A DNA stretch of 46,262 nt from Halomonas colorata (GCF_014897985.1 NZ_JABUZA010000036.1:1-46262); one strand, 5' to 3'. Numbered from the stretch's first letter, positions 1-6,386 are shown. The notes: generated from the sequence alone by a model not told the origin. Made by a program: numbers and translations.

Positions 1-465
1 ACGGGGACGGCTCATGGATCCTCCTAGGTACCTTTAGTATAAGGCCTAGAGGTGTCTACGAAACCCGGGGCGATTCAGTATATCAAAGTCTGGGACAGCA
101 CAGGCAATGCTATTAATATAGGTCGGATTCATTTTTCCTAGCTCCTCACTACCTAGTACTGCTTGATTTTAGGTAAATAAGCTCTATTGATCACCGCGAT
201 TATTTTTTAACTAAATTTAGAAAAAAGCTCAAAAGCTATGCTCGGCTCCACGAGGAAACCGTGCATTTAGCTAAAAATAGAGCTTTTAGAAAACCTAGTT
301 AAAGATGACAGGTATTGAAACACTCAGTGGCGTTATACAGCTCTCCAGGCTGCTTAATTAATAAAAGTGATCTATTAATACGTCGTGATAAGTCAGCGCT
401 TGCATACAAGACTGCTCTTGATGCTTGATACTGAGCAATAAAGAATGAATGAAAGGAGTGATTCT
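1..465. other. Non-coding left flank
   Basis: No convincing open reading frame with a ribosome binding site was found on either strand here. The stretch is AT-rich compared with the chromosomal genes to the right. The only clear structure is the imperfect palindrome at 209-300. It may be the edge of an older island or a decayed region; the sequence does not decide. Confidence 0.5.
209..300. repeat. 92-nt imperfect palindrome
   Basis: The left arm (209-237, AACTAAATTTAG...AAGCT) pairs imperfectly with the right arm (269-300, ...AGAGCTTTTAG...CTAGTT). The pairing continues inward, ATGCTCGG against CCGTGCAT, leaving a small loop near 248-256. The whole unit would fold into one long hairpin as RNA or cruciform DNA. 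Size and shape resemble a MITE or REP-like unit, but no target-site duplication was verified and no second copy was seen in this window. Confidence 0.45.
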
Positions 466-612
466 ATGCATGCTCCTATTAATCAAGTAGCTATTTACTG
501 GCGCTTCTCACTGCGCCAGAAGATAATCGAGCATTCTCAGACACATTCTGGACACAGTGAACGACCGGTGCATTCTATAGAGGAGATATTGGGAAAGAAG
601 CGCAGGGCCTAG
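466..612 (+). CDS. Small hypothetical protein (48 aa)
   Basis: An ATG at 466 is preceded by a good Shine-Dalgarno (AAAGGAG at about 452-458, seven bases before the start). The frame runs 48 codons to TAG at 610-612, and a terminator hairpin starts within ten bases of the stop. The product begins MHAPINQVAIYWRF and ends with a basic IEEILGKKRRA tail. It has no cysteine pairs or membrane segment, and I do not recognise it. The RBS and adjacent terminator are what separate it from a chance ORF. A regulatory peptide or remnant of a larger gene is possible. Confidence 0.45.
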   Translation: MHAPINQVAIYWRFSLRQKIIEHSQTHSGHSERPVHSIEEILGKKRRA

Positions 613-615
613 AAA

Positions 616-650
616 CGAAAAAAGCCCCCTGATAAATCAGGGGCTTTTCG
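616..650. terminator. Bidirectional intrinsic terminator
   Basis: The stem is AAAAGCCCC(C)TGAT / ATCAGGGGCTTTT with an AA loop. The minus-strand reading ends in a run of T, so it would stop the toxin-antitoxin transcript coming from the right. The plus-strand reading ends CTTTTCG and could stop the 48-codon ORF. Confidence 0.75.
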
Positions 651-799
651 AGATAAGAGGCTGATGAGCAGTCCGCCAACGGTGTTTTAAATTCAACAAC
701 TTATAATGTAGTTATATTTTCACCCAACATCCCACCCAGCATAAATACAGGTGCTTGTGTGCGCTTCGATGCGACGCTATGCTCGTCTTTTTGGTGGCG

Positions 800-1111
800 T
801 TAACTTGCTGGCGCTTGATGAGTAAGATCGTGAAAGTTAACGCCTGTGGCTTTAATCACCGCGGTCATAGTTCGTAGTGTTGGGTTGCCCTTGGGGGATA
901 AGGCGCGGTAAAGGCTTTCGCGTGATACTTTGGCACGTTCTGCTACCAGCGCCATGCCCCCTTGAGCTTCAACGACATGACGTAGCGCCATTAGGAAGGC
1001 TGACTCTCCCCCCTCTTCGTCCAGCTCATCAAACGCTGTTCGCAGGTAGTCCAGAGCCATACCGGGGTCAGTGCGCAGCATCTCAATAACGGCTTCATCA
1101 TGACTTTTCAT
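800..1111 (-). CDS. Antitoxin, HI1420-type addiction module antidote
   Basis: This is a 103-aa DNA-binding antitoxin. Residues from about 58 on (GNPTLRTMTAVIKATGV, preceded by VAERAKVSRESLYRALSP) form the Cro/C1-type helix-turn-helix typical of the HI1420 antidote family, which neutralises the adjacent RelE-fold toxin and represses its own operon. A longer frame extends to 1189, but the start at 1111 (MKSHDEAVIEML) is preferred: AAAGGAGAA lies just upstream and the length matches the family. The start overlaps the last 14 bases of the toxin gene, so the pair is translationally coupled, toxin first. A bidirectional terminator lies about 150 bases downstream (616-650). Confidence 0.85.
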   Translation of the reverse strand: MKSHDEAVIEMLRTDPGMALDYLRTAFDELDEEGGESAFLMALRHVVEAQGGMALVAERAKVSRESLYRALSPKGNPTLRTMTAVIKATGVNFHDLTHQAPAS

Positions 1112-1439
1112 GACGTGTTCTCCTTTTGTGGTCGGCCAAAAACGCTTTTGCCTGTTCGATGTCAGACTGCTGGCGCTGTTTGGTACCACCTATTAATAAC
1201 ATTACCAAGCGCGCCCCTACCTTGGCGTAGTAAACGCGGTAGCCAGGACCATAGGTAATGCGTAGCTCCCATACTCCATCACCTACTGTCTTGGTGTCGC
1301 CTGCATTACCCGCTGCCAGCCGGTTAAGGCGTGTTAGTACCCGCATAGTGGCTTGACGATCTTTAACCTTCGTAGCATCCAGCCAGGCTTGAAAAGGGTC
1401 ATAGCCATCAGCGGTAAGGTAGTGGGTAAGTTCAGTCAT
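1098..1439 (-). CDS. RelE/ParE-superfamily toxin, HI1419-type
   Basis: A 113-aa protein of the phage Gp49-like/HI1419 killer family within the RelE/ParE superfamily; relatives are ribosome-dependent mRNA nucleases. Family signatures include the N-terminal FQAWLDATKVKDRQA, the central GVWELRITYGPGYRVYYAKVG strand pair, and LLIGGTKQRQQSDIEQAKAFL near the C terminus. It is the first gene of a two-gene operon, the toxin-first order usual for HI1419/HI1420. The start ATG at 1437-1439 has no obvious Shine-Dalgarno, and a palindrome overlapping a TACAAT -10-like hexamer sits 7 bp upstream. The mRNA could therefore be very short-leadered or leaderless (inference). Confidence 0.85.
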   Translation of the reverse strand: MTELTHYLTADGYDPFQAWLDATKVKDRQATMRVLTRLNRLAAGNAGDTKTVGDGVWELRITYGPGYRVYYAKVGARLVMLLIGGTKQRQQSDIEQAKAFLADHKRRTRHEKS

Positions 1440-1445
1440 ATGGCC

Positions 1446-1467
1446 ATTGTAGCTTAAAAGCTACAAT
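1446..1467. promoter_or_regulatory. Palindromic operator of the toxin-antitoxin operon
   Basis: ATTGTAGCTT aa AAGCTACAAT is a perfect 10-bp inverted repeat with a 2-bp centre. It lies 7 bp upstream of the toxin start codon. On the minus strand it contains TACAAT at 1451-1446, a plausible -10 box, so binding by the antitoxin or toxin-antitoxin complex would block the promoter. Such autoregulation is standard for type II modules; the site itself is read directly. Confidence 0.7.
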
Positions 1468-1759
1468 CTGGAAGAGATTGCGTGACTTTAAGCGATTGAA
1501 AAAACTCAAACGACAATTGCCTTTTTATTAACGAATCCTTAGTCGCTGATTTTTCAATTTCGCGGGTATGAAAATAAAGCGGTGGGAACGGTGTCCGATC
1601 GACCGCTCCCTGGTGGAATCGACTCCTCCTACCATCCATGATGCAGCCTGCCAAAATTTCCGGAAAAAGGTTCCTTATTTCTCCCGCATAAAAAAAGGTT
1701 TGAGGGTGTGGTATCCGGTTTTATTGAACCACTACAAAACCACTACAGGCAGCATCTGA

Positions 1760-1915
1760 ATGAAAAGCGGCTATCACCCCTCTCATGGGCGTGCATGCAT
1801 GAAGAATTTATCGGAATTTAATCTGAAGGTGAGTAAAAAGAAATCTAAAAAGAGAGGCAGCGTCCAGAAAGGCTCAGTTCTGCTCAATGAGAGCCAAAAC
1901 CAAAATATGAGCTAG
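1760..1915 (+). CDS. Possible small basic protein (51 aa), low confidence
   Basis: The frame starts at an ATG immediately after the stop codon of an upstream 63-codon frame (TGA-ATG) and runs to TAG at 1913-1915. The product has a strongly basic centre (VSKKKSKKRGSVQKG) and no recognisable domain. Only a weak AGG lies 11 bases before the ATG. An alternative start is the internal ATG at 1799. It may be a chance frame or the tail of a decayed gene. Confidence 0.2.
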   Translation: MKSGYHPSHGRACMKNLSEFNLKVSKKKSKKRGSVQKGSVLLNESQNQNMS

Positions 1916-1930
1916 TCAAATTACAGGCAC

Positions 1931-1960
1931 AAAAAAGCCGCTGTAATCAGCGGCTTATTC
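1931..1960 (-). terminator. Original terminator of tRNA-Ser, now at the attL side
   Basis: AAGCCGCTG taat CAGCGGCTT is a perfect 9-bp stem at 1935-1956. The T-run lies on the minus-strand side, so it serves transcripts reading leftward. It sits just past the orphan tRNA 3' end at 1969-1985, as expected if it terminated the tRNA-Ser gene before the element inserted. Confidence 0.65.
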
Positions 1961-1968
1961 GTAATAGG

Positions 1969-1985
1969 TGGCGGAGGGACAGGGA
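1969..1985. repeat. attL core, orphan 3' end of tRNA-Ser
   Basis: TGGCGGAGGGACAGGGA is identical to the last 17 bases (including CCA) of the tRNA-Ser gene at 9262-9278, in the same orientation. It marks the left boundary of the integrated element. Identity stops at 1986 (C instead of T). Confidence 0.85.
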
Positions 1986-2046
1986 CTTTCTGACAATCGA
2001 CCTGAAGCCCCCTAAACTCTTGATATACGGGCACCTAAGAAGCTAG

Positions 2047-2070
2047 AGTAGTGAAATTGAGTAGTGAAAT
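2047..2070. repeat. Arm-type repeats, left end
   Basis: Two exact copies of AGTAGTGAAAT, at 2047-2057 and 2060-2070, are spaced 13 bp start to start. Twenty consecutive bases (2051-2070) are identical to 9191-9210 at the other end of the element. They are likely binding sites for the integrase N-terminal domain or a recombination directionality factor. Confidence 0.6.
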
Positions 2071-2104
2071 ACACTCCAAAAATCACCTTGCTTTGAGTCT
2101 GCAC

Positions 2105-3634
2105 ATGGCTAAAAAATATGAACGCGATTACCTGTATCAGAAAGCTGGTGAATCGACTTGGTACGTCAAGCTAACTGTACCTGCTGACGTCAAAGCAGCC
2201 ATGGGAAACAGACGAACGTTGACGCGCACAACGGGCACATCCAACAGAGCGCAGGCTAGAGACGTAAGCCACCCTATCCTTGCTGAGTGGAAGGCCATGA
2301 TTGCTGAGGCACGCTCCAGTAAGAAGCTAGTTGCTGATGAGTGGCGAGAATTGCAAGCAGATGAAGGCAAGACTCTGATACAGAAAAGGGTAGATGCTGC
2401 CCAACGATTCTACACCCCAAAGCCAGAGCCAAAGGAGACAGAGCAGCCAGATACAGGCGAGTTCCTAGTCGATCTTTATTACGTATATGAAGACTTGATA
2501 ACTCAGGGCAGACTAGATCTTGCCCAACAGATTAAGGACTTAATAACTGAATTTATCGAGAACAGGCCACGAACTCAGGGGGAAGGCATTGACCTTCACA
2601 ACAAGTACCTGCAATTTATTGAAGAGGTGGGCATTGCTGCCACTGCTGAAGAATACTCCCTTTCTGAAACGGAAGTAGAGGAGGCAAGGCAGATCACCCG
2701 CCGCCCTGACATTTATAAGCCACGTTCCCCTATCAGCAAAGCTATGATAGCTCAGTGGTCACAACATCTAGGTACTCAAGTAGAGAAACAGAAGACAAGA
2801 GATTCCCATGTTTCCAGAGTGCAAAGGCTGTCAGACTGGCTGAGTGCTGAAGGTGTTGAGCTTACTTTTGACTCAGTTCACAGGTTCCTTGATTCCGTAT
2901 CGTCTACCAGAAAAACAAGAAGCAATTACCTTTGGTCTGGTCGGAGCTTTTGGGAGTGGGCAATCAAATACTCCCCGCCTTTCCGTGAGCAGTTTGGAGC
3001 AAGCCCCTCACCCTTTGTGGGCCATAAGTTGCCAAGAGCAGGCAAAGACGCTGGGGAAACCTATACGCCCTTCACGGTGGAAGAGGTTGAGAATCTTCAC
3101 AAGGCGGCAGTAGAGAAAGGCGATACAGACCTTGCCAACCTTATAGCAGTTGGGGCATACACTGGTTGCCGCATAGAGGAGATAGGGAGGATAAGCAAAG
3201 ACAACGTCGTATTCACAGGTCACACCCCCACCAGCATCAAGATAGAGGACGCCAAGACAAAGGCGGGTATTCGTGAGATCCCCCTTCACTCTGAGATTGC
3301 CCCACTACTTAAGCGTCTATTGCACAGCTCCTCAGACGGGTACTTGTTCAAAGGTGGCAACAATAAGTACCAGAATCGCCTAGATTATATGTCCAAGAGG
3401 TTTGGAAGGTTGAAGACGGCGCTAGGCTACTCTCGCCTTCACGTATACCACTCAATCAGAAAGACAGCAGTAACCCAGATGCAACATAAAGGAGCGCCAG
3501 CTCTGGTTATCCCTGCAATCGTTGGACATGAGACTGGTTCAATAACGTTCGACGTGTACAGTGCTGGCGCTTCAATCGAACAGAAGCGGGAAGCCATTGA
3601 GCTACTTCACTACAACTTCACCTACCCTGATTAA
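2105..3634 (+). CDS. int: Tyrosine site-specific recombinase (integrase)
   Basis: A phage-type integrase of about 509 aa that recombines attP with the tRNA-Ser 3' end. The catalytic set is visible, numbered from the ATG at 2105: R356 in TGCRIEE, a beta-hairpin lysine at 384 or 386 (AKTKAG), H449-x-x-R452 in HSIRK, H475 in VGHE, and nucleophile Y485 in FDVYSAG. The N-terminal part (YERDYLYQKAGESTWYVKL) resembles the arm-binding region of integrases that act on tRNA genes; a central SAM-like core-binding domain (about 215-300) precedes the catalytic domain. An upstream GTG at 2051 would add 18 residues but lies within the arm repeats. The ATG at 2105 fits the family better, although its ribosome binding site is weak. 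Confidence 0.9.
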   Translation: MAKKYERDYLYQKAGESTWYVKLTVPADVKAAMGNRRTLTRTTGTSNRAQARDVSHPILAEWKAMIAEARSSKKLVADEWRELQADEGKTLIQKRVDAAQRFYTPKPEPKETEQPDTGEFLVDLYYVYEDLITQGRLDLAQQIKDLITEFIENRPRTQGEGIDLHNKYLQFIEEVGIAATAEEYSLSETEVEEARQITRRPDIYKPRSPISKAMIAQWSQHLGTQVEKQKTRDSHVSRVQRLSDWLSAEGVELTFDSVHRFLDSVSSTRKTRSNYLWSGRSFWEWAIKYSPPFREQFGASPSPFVGHKLPRAGKDAGETYTPFTVEEVENLHKAAVEKGDTDLANLIAVGAYTGCRIEEIGRISKDNVVFTGHTPTSIKIEDAKTKAGIREIPLHSEIAPLLKRLLHSSSDGYLFKGGNNKYQNRLDYMSKRFGRLKTALGYSRLHVYHSIRKTAVTQMQHKGAPALVIPAIVGHETGSITFDVYSAGASIEQKREAIELLHYNFTYPD

Positions 3635-3696
3635 AGTCACTTCAAGAATGCCCTAGAAGGCATCTATAAGCGCCTGTGAGCCGCCCTAGCCTTCAC

Positions 3697-4190
3697 CTAG
3701 TAGGGTAGCCTACCCTCACCTATTAAACGCCTCCAACGCGCACACACAAGCTCCTTGACGACGTAAGTGCCGCCGTTGCGACCTCGCTTGAACTCGATAG
3801 ATTTAATAGCAGGATTTCCTGCTTCTATTTCGTCAGCCAATTCTTGGGCTTGCTGATTGGCGACGTAGGTTCCTCCGTTACGTCCTGCCTTTGAGCTAAA
3901 GGCAGGAATTCCTGCCTTTGAGTTAATTGGAGGAATTCCCCCATTTTCGGGGATTAAACCACCAGATATGGTGTTATGAAATTCCTCACATCCGAGGAGT
4001 TTGCGATTTCAGTGATTACTGCATATTCTCCGATTTCGGAGATTAAACCCTTTGAGCTTTGATTTTCAAAGAATTTTGCAGGTTGGTGGTGAGCTTTCCC
4101 TCCAGCAGCCTTGTGGAAGTCGTTTAGGCAGTAGCGCCCCCGCTGAATTTCAAAAGGCGGAAATCCGCCCTTTTCTAGCTCTCCTACCAC
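3697..4190 (-). pseudogene. Decayed KilA-N domain gene
   Basis: The minus strand carries KilA-N motifs in two frames. Fragment 1 (4190 to 3954, GTG start) reads GRYCLNDFHKAAGGKAHHQPAKFFENQSSKGLISEI and ends at TAA. Fragment 2, in another frame, ends at TAG (3697). It contains the core motif twice, SSKAGRNGGTYV and EFKRGRNGGTYVVKELV, separated by a Q/E-rich linker. A third scrap, KAGIPALVNMHGG, lies just upstream near 4190-4225. In KilA-N proteins the N-terminal CLNDFHKA and the later GGTYV-KELV segments belong to one DNA-binding domain, so the gene has been broken and internally duplicated. Phage antirepressors are common hosts of this domain. It might alternatively be a programmed or phase-variable arrangement. 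Confidence 0.65.
3702..3716. repeat. Palindrome AGGGTAG-C-CTACCCT
   Basis: A perfect 7-bp inverted repeat with a 1-bp centre, 67 bp downstream of the integrase stop. A near-identical copy with one arm mismatch lies at 7164-7178. Both sit next to a longer shared intergenic repeat. Confidence 0.6.
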
Positions 4191-4310
4191 CGTGCATATT
4201 AACCAAGGCAGGAATCCCCGCTTTGCTTCACTTCAGTCACTACCAAGAATTACCTGTTAAAGCCAAAACCCTAGGTAGAATGCGGCCTCCAGAGATATTG
4301 AGAAAAAAAC

Positions 4311-4363
4311 TTGACTTTTTTGTCTGAATAGGTATTGACTTTTTGCATTTAATCTGGGATAAT
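4311..4363 (+). promoter_or_regulatory. Strong sigma70-type promoter of the replication operon
   Basis: The -35 box TTGACT (4335-4340) and -10 box GATAAT (4358-4363) have the optimal 17-bp spacing and a TGG just before the -10. The ten bases TTGACTTTTT occur twice, at 4311-4320 and 4335-4344, 24 bp apart. The second copy covers the -35, so a repressor could recognise the pair. Transcription would begin near 4370. Confidence 0.75.
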
Positions 4364-4368
4364 AGCTT

Positions 4369-4459
4369 AAGGGTGAAAGAAAAGTTCTGTCACGGACACC
4401 CACCCTTGCCCTCAAAAGTAGCACCTTGCAGGAGATTCTCTTAGAGGTCTCCTTTTTTG
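4369..4459 (+). ncRNA. Candidate structured leader / short regulatory RNA
   Basis: A transcript from the promoter above would begin near 4370 and meet a first hairpin, AAGGGTG (4369-4375) with CACCCTT (4401-4407), enclosing a small TGTC/GACA stem. It then meets a terminator hairpin, GGAGA (4431-4435) with TCTCC (4448-4452), followed by TTTTTTG. The predicted product is a discrete RNA of about 90 nt, 60 bases upstream of the first operon gene. Satellite phage P4 controls its replication operon by premature termination and a short CI RNA. The architecture here is similar, but no sequence homology to P4 is claimed. Confidence 0.5.
4431..4459 (+). terminator. Intrinsic terminator in the operon leader
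   Basis: The GGAGA / TCTCC stem encloses a 12-base loop region and is followed directly by six T residues. It lies between a strong promoter and the operon it would feed, so it probably acts as an attenuator rather than a gene-end terminator. Confidence 0.6.
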
Positions 4460-4518
4460 TGCCTGCTACATAGCCAAGCTCATAACTCAAATCACCAAAC
4501 ACCATTGGAGGATAACTA

Positions 4519-4818
4519 TTGCCTAAACACTACAAATCACTCTGTATCTGCTGCGGGAAGCCAATCACAGGCAAGCGTATTAACAAGGTATTCTGCGGCT
4601 CGACCTGTCAAGTAAGGGTTAGACGCCTTCGCCAATCAGAGCATCCAGCCATGACCGACCGCCAATATCAAAATGTTATCAAGCAAAGAATTGCTGAGGG
4701 CTTGCCACACCCTTTTAACCATCACCCCCTTAACCAGCTTCTAGATAGCCTGAAGTCGATTAAGGAATCTATCAGCTACTACCAGGAGCCTGCACTATGC
4801 GAATGCGAACCCACTTGA
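4519..4818 (+). CDS. Small zinc-finger protein
   Basis: A 99-aa protein with a treble-clef-like metal site near its N terminus: C9-x2-C12 (CICCGKP) and C26-x3-C30 (FCGSTCQ), followed by a basic stretch (RVRRLR). This is typical of small mobile-element DNA-binding proteins. The rest is polar with no known domain. The start is TTG, supported by a strong GGAGG seven bases upstream; no better start exists before residue 45. It is first in an overlapping operon with the RHH-like protein and the helicase. A role in replication initiation or transcription control is inferred from position only. Confidence 0.7.
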   Translation: MPKHYKSLCICCGKPITGKRINKVFCGSTCQVRVRRLRQSEHPAMTDRQYQNVIKQRIAEGLPHPFNHHPLNQLLDSLKSIKESISYYQEPALCECEPT

Positions 4819-4997
4819 GCGAACGCGCCTCCCAAGAGCTGCTGGAGCTAATGGATCTCTACGGCTTTACCAGCACCAACCACACCTTAAACGTAATCAT
4901 CTCTAAGACTTTTGCTGATATGAAGACAAACTCCCGCACCCCTTTAATTGAGGTAAACAATGACCAAAACTGCACACCAGATCACAAAACAATTTGA
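4797..4997 (+). CDS. Small RHH-like protein
   Basis: A 66-aa protein whose first 40 residues (RTHLSERASQELLELMDLYGFTSTNHTLNVIISKTFADMK) have the strand-helix-helix pattern of ribbon-helix-helix (Arc/CopG-type) regulators. The tail is polar. It overlaps the end of the zinc-finger gene by 22 bases and the start of the helicase gene by 38 bases, so all three are probably translated in a coupled way. RHH proteins in this position often act as copy-number or operon repressors; that role is inferred. The paired TTGACTTTTT sites at the promoter would be obvious targets to test. Confidence 0.6.
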   Translation: MRMRTHLSERASQELLELMDLYGFTSTNHTLNVIISKTFADMKTNSRTPLIEVNNDQNCTPDHKTI

Positions 4998-6213
4998 CTC
5001 AGAAGCAATTGAAGCCGTAAAGAGTCGCTTTATTCGCCTTCCTTCTGGCAACTCCTTTCCCAGAATCAGGGACGTTGTAACCAACAGTGAACAGGCTGAC
5101 CTTGATATTCTTTGCGACTACTACTCCAAACACAGCACCAGCCCTTCACCAGAACCCCAATACCTCCTTAAATGCCTAGATTGGGTATATGGAGAAACCT
5201 TCTTACCAAATGGCCCCAGAATGTCAGACGGAGACCTAAACCTTTGGCAGCCTCCTGCTTTAAAGCCTTCCGGCAATAAAGTAAACCGCTCTCAAGTATC
5301 TTTGTTTTTAGAGTTTCTAGAAAGATGGTTCCCAAACGATATGGAGCGCAATTACTTTGGTCGGTGGCTCGCCCACGCTGTAAGAAAGCCAGAAGAGAGG
5401 ATAATCGCAACTCCTGTTTTACGAAGTGATCATGGAGTCGGAAAAGGGTTTCTTGTCGAGACTCTTTTATCTAACTTGATTGGCAAGCAGAGTGTAGCTG
5501 TCTGCGGCTTGAGAGATGTTGTAGGAGACTTCAACGACATAGTTCAGGGTAAAACCCTGCTATTGATTGATGAAGTGTATAAGAGCAAGAAGTCTACCAC
5601 AGACGCTTTAAAGTCTTTCCAAGGCAATTCCACAATACTGCTTAAGAGAAAGCACAAGTCAACCGTAACTATTGATAACTACATTAACTTCATCGTAACC
5701 AGCAATAGCCACGTACCACTGATACTAGAGAAAGGAGATCGACGGTTCTGGGTTCCTGAGTTCATAAAGCACAAAGAAAGCCAAGCCGAAACCTCAGCCT
5801 TCATAAATGACAAATTGAAGCCCTGGCTATTAGATGGCGGCTTCCAGCTAGTGAGGGACTACCTAGAGGGAGTCAACTTAGATAGCTTTCGTGCAACAGA
5901 TGCCCCACCATCTACAGACAGCAAAAAGGAGATGATGGGCTTTTCTACTGAAGACAGGTTAGAAGAGCTACTACTTCCCATCATCGAAGAGCACCCCGTT
6001 CTTACTCTTCAGTGGGTGAAGGGCAAGATTGCTGGCAACTTTGAAAGAGCAGTGTCTGATACCACTATTGCAAGCGCCCTATTTAGCTCTGGCTGTAAGC
6101 AAAAGAAAACTAACACCCAGAGACTGTATATCACCCCCAAAGGATTAAAAGAGGGCTACAGTGAAACTTCATCACCAAAGGCACTAAAGCTAGCCTTACC
6201 TGAACACTTCTAA
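4960..6213 (+). CDS. SF3/D5-type replicative helicase
   Basis: A 417-aa ATPase of the phage/plasmid D5-like (DUF5906-type) helicase group that unwinds DNA at an element's own origin. It shows Walker A RSDHGVGKGF (about 155-164), Walker B LLLIDE (200-205), a sensor-1 segment FIVTSNSH (244-251), and an arginine-finger-like EKGDRRFWV (257-265). A winged-helix-like C-terminal region (about 330-405) follows. Relatives often carry an N-terminal primase domain; here only about 140 residues precede the ATPase core, with no recognisable primase motif, so priming may come from the host or another protein. The start ATG has GAGGT seven bases upstream. It is last in the three-gene operon. Confidence 0.85.
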   Translation: MTKTAHQITKQFDSEAIEAVKSRFIRLPSGNSFPRIRDVVTNSEQADLDILCDYYSKHSTSPSPEPQYLLKCLDWVYGETFLPNGPRMSDGDLNLWQPPALKPSGNKVNRSQVSLFLEFLERWFPNDMERNYFGRWLAHAVRKPEERIIATPVLRSDHGVGKGFLVETLLSNLIGKQSVAVCGLRDVVGDFNDIVQGKTLLLIDEVYKSKKSTTDALKSFQGNSTILLKRKHKSTVTIDNYINFIVTSNSHVPLILEKGDRRFWVPEFIKHKESQAETSAFINDKLKPWLLDGGFQLVRDYLEGVNLDSFRATDAPPSTDSKKEMMGFSTEDRLEELLLPIIEEHPVLTLQWVKGKIAGNFERAVSDTTIASALFSSGCKQKKTNTQRLYITPKGLKEGYSETSSPKALKLALPEHF

Positions 6214-6214
6214 T

Positions 6215-6315
6215 AGTGACAGAGTGGCATCGTGATTATTGACTGCCACTTTTAGTGTCCCCATAGCGGAACCCCGCCAACAGTGGGCTATAGGGCTTTT
6301 AGTGACACCGTGGCA
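6215..6315. repeat. Repeat-rich region after the helicase gene, possible origin
   Basis: AGTGACAGAGTGGCA (6215-6229) recurs as AGTGACACCGTGGCA (6301-6315), and CTTTTAGTG occurs at 6249-6257 and 6296-6304. Between them lies an inverted repeat, CCC-ATAGC (6259-6267) with GCTAT-GGG (6287-6295), ending in CTTTT, which could be a terminator. Clustered direct and inverted repeats beside a helicase gene are typical of replication origins. This is an inference. Confidence 0.4.
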
Positions 6316-6351
6316 CCATCACTCTACCTTTTTTAAAACTAGGTTGCAGTA

Positions 6352-6386
6352 GCAATAGGAACGAAGCAAAGCGTAGTGACTATTGC
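6352..6386. repeat. Inverted repeat upstream of the coiled-coil gene
   Basis: GCAATAG (6352-6358) and CTATTGC (6380-6386) form a perfect 7-bp stem with a 21-base loop containing GAAGC/AAGCG. It sits about 85 bp upstream of the next start codon and may be part of an operator or leader. Confidence 0.35.

Larger units (their letters stand above)
1468..1968. other. Chromosomal flank with weak small ORFs
   Basis: This 500-bp stretch separates the toxin operon from the attL core. A 63-codon plus frame (1568-1759) ends exactly where a lysine-rich 51-codon frame begins (1760-1915), but neither has a good ribosome binding site. ACCACTACAA repeats as a tandem pair near 1730-1749. A terminator hairpin follows at 1931-1956. 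Confidence 0.4.
3635..4310. other. Intergenic region with repeats and gene remnants
   Basis: No intact gene was found between the integrase and the operon promoter. The stretch holds the 15-bp palindrome AGGGTAG-C-CTACCCT (3702-3716), the first copy of an element-wide intergenic repeat (3719-3759), the KilA-N fragments on the minus strand, and several short inverted repeats such as GGCAGGAATTCCTGCC. Confidence 0.5.

Noticed and set aside
1454..1654. 66-codon minus-strand frame
   Set aside because: No ribosome binding site, composition unlike a protein, and it is antisense to another weak frame.
1568..1759. 63-codon plus-strand frame before the lysine-rich ORF
   Set aside because: No Shine-Dalgarno and no recognisable domain; kept only as context for the flank.
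1..1968. Left flank as part of the same integrative element
   Set aside because: The 17-bp tRNA duplication places the boundary at 1969, and no further copy of the tRNA end was seen to the left.
2051..2104. GTG at 2051 as the integrase start
   Set aside because: It lies inside the arm repeats and adds 18 residues not typical of the family; ATG at 2105 fits better.
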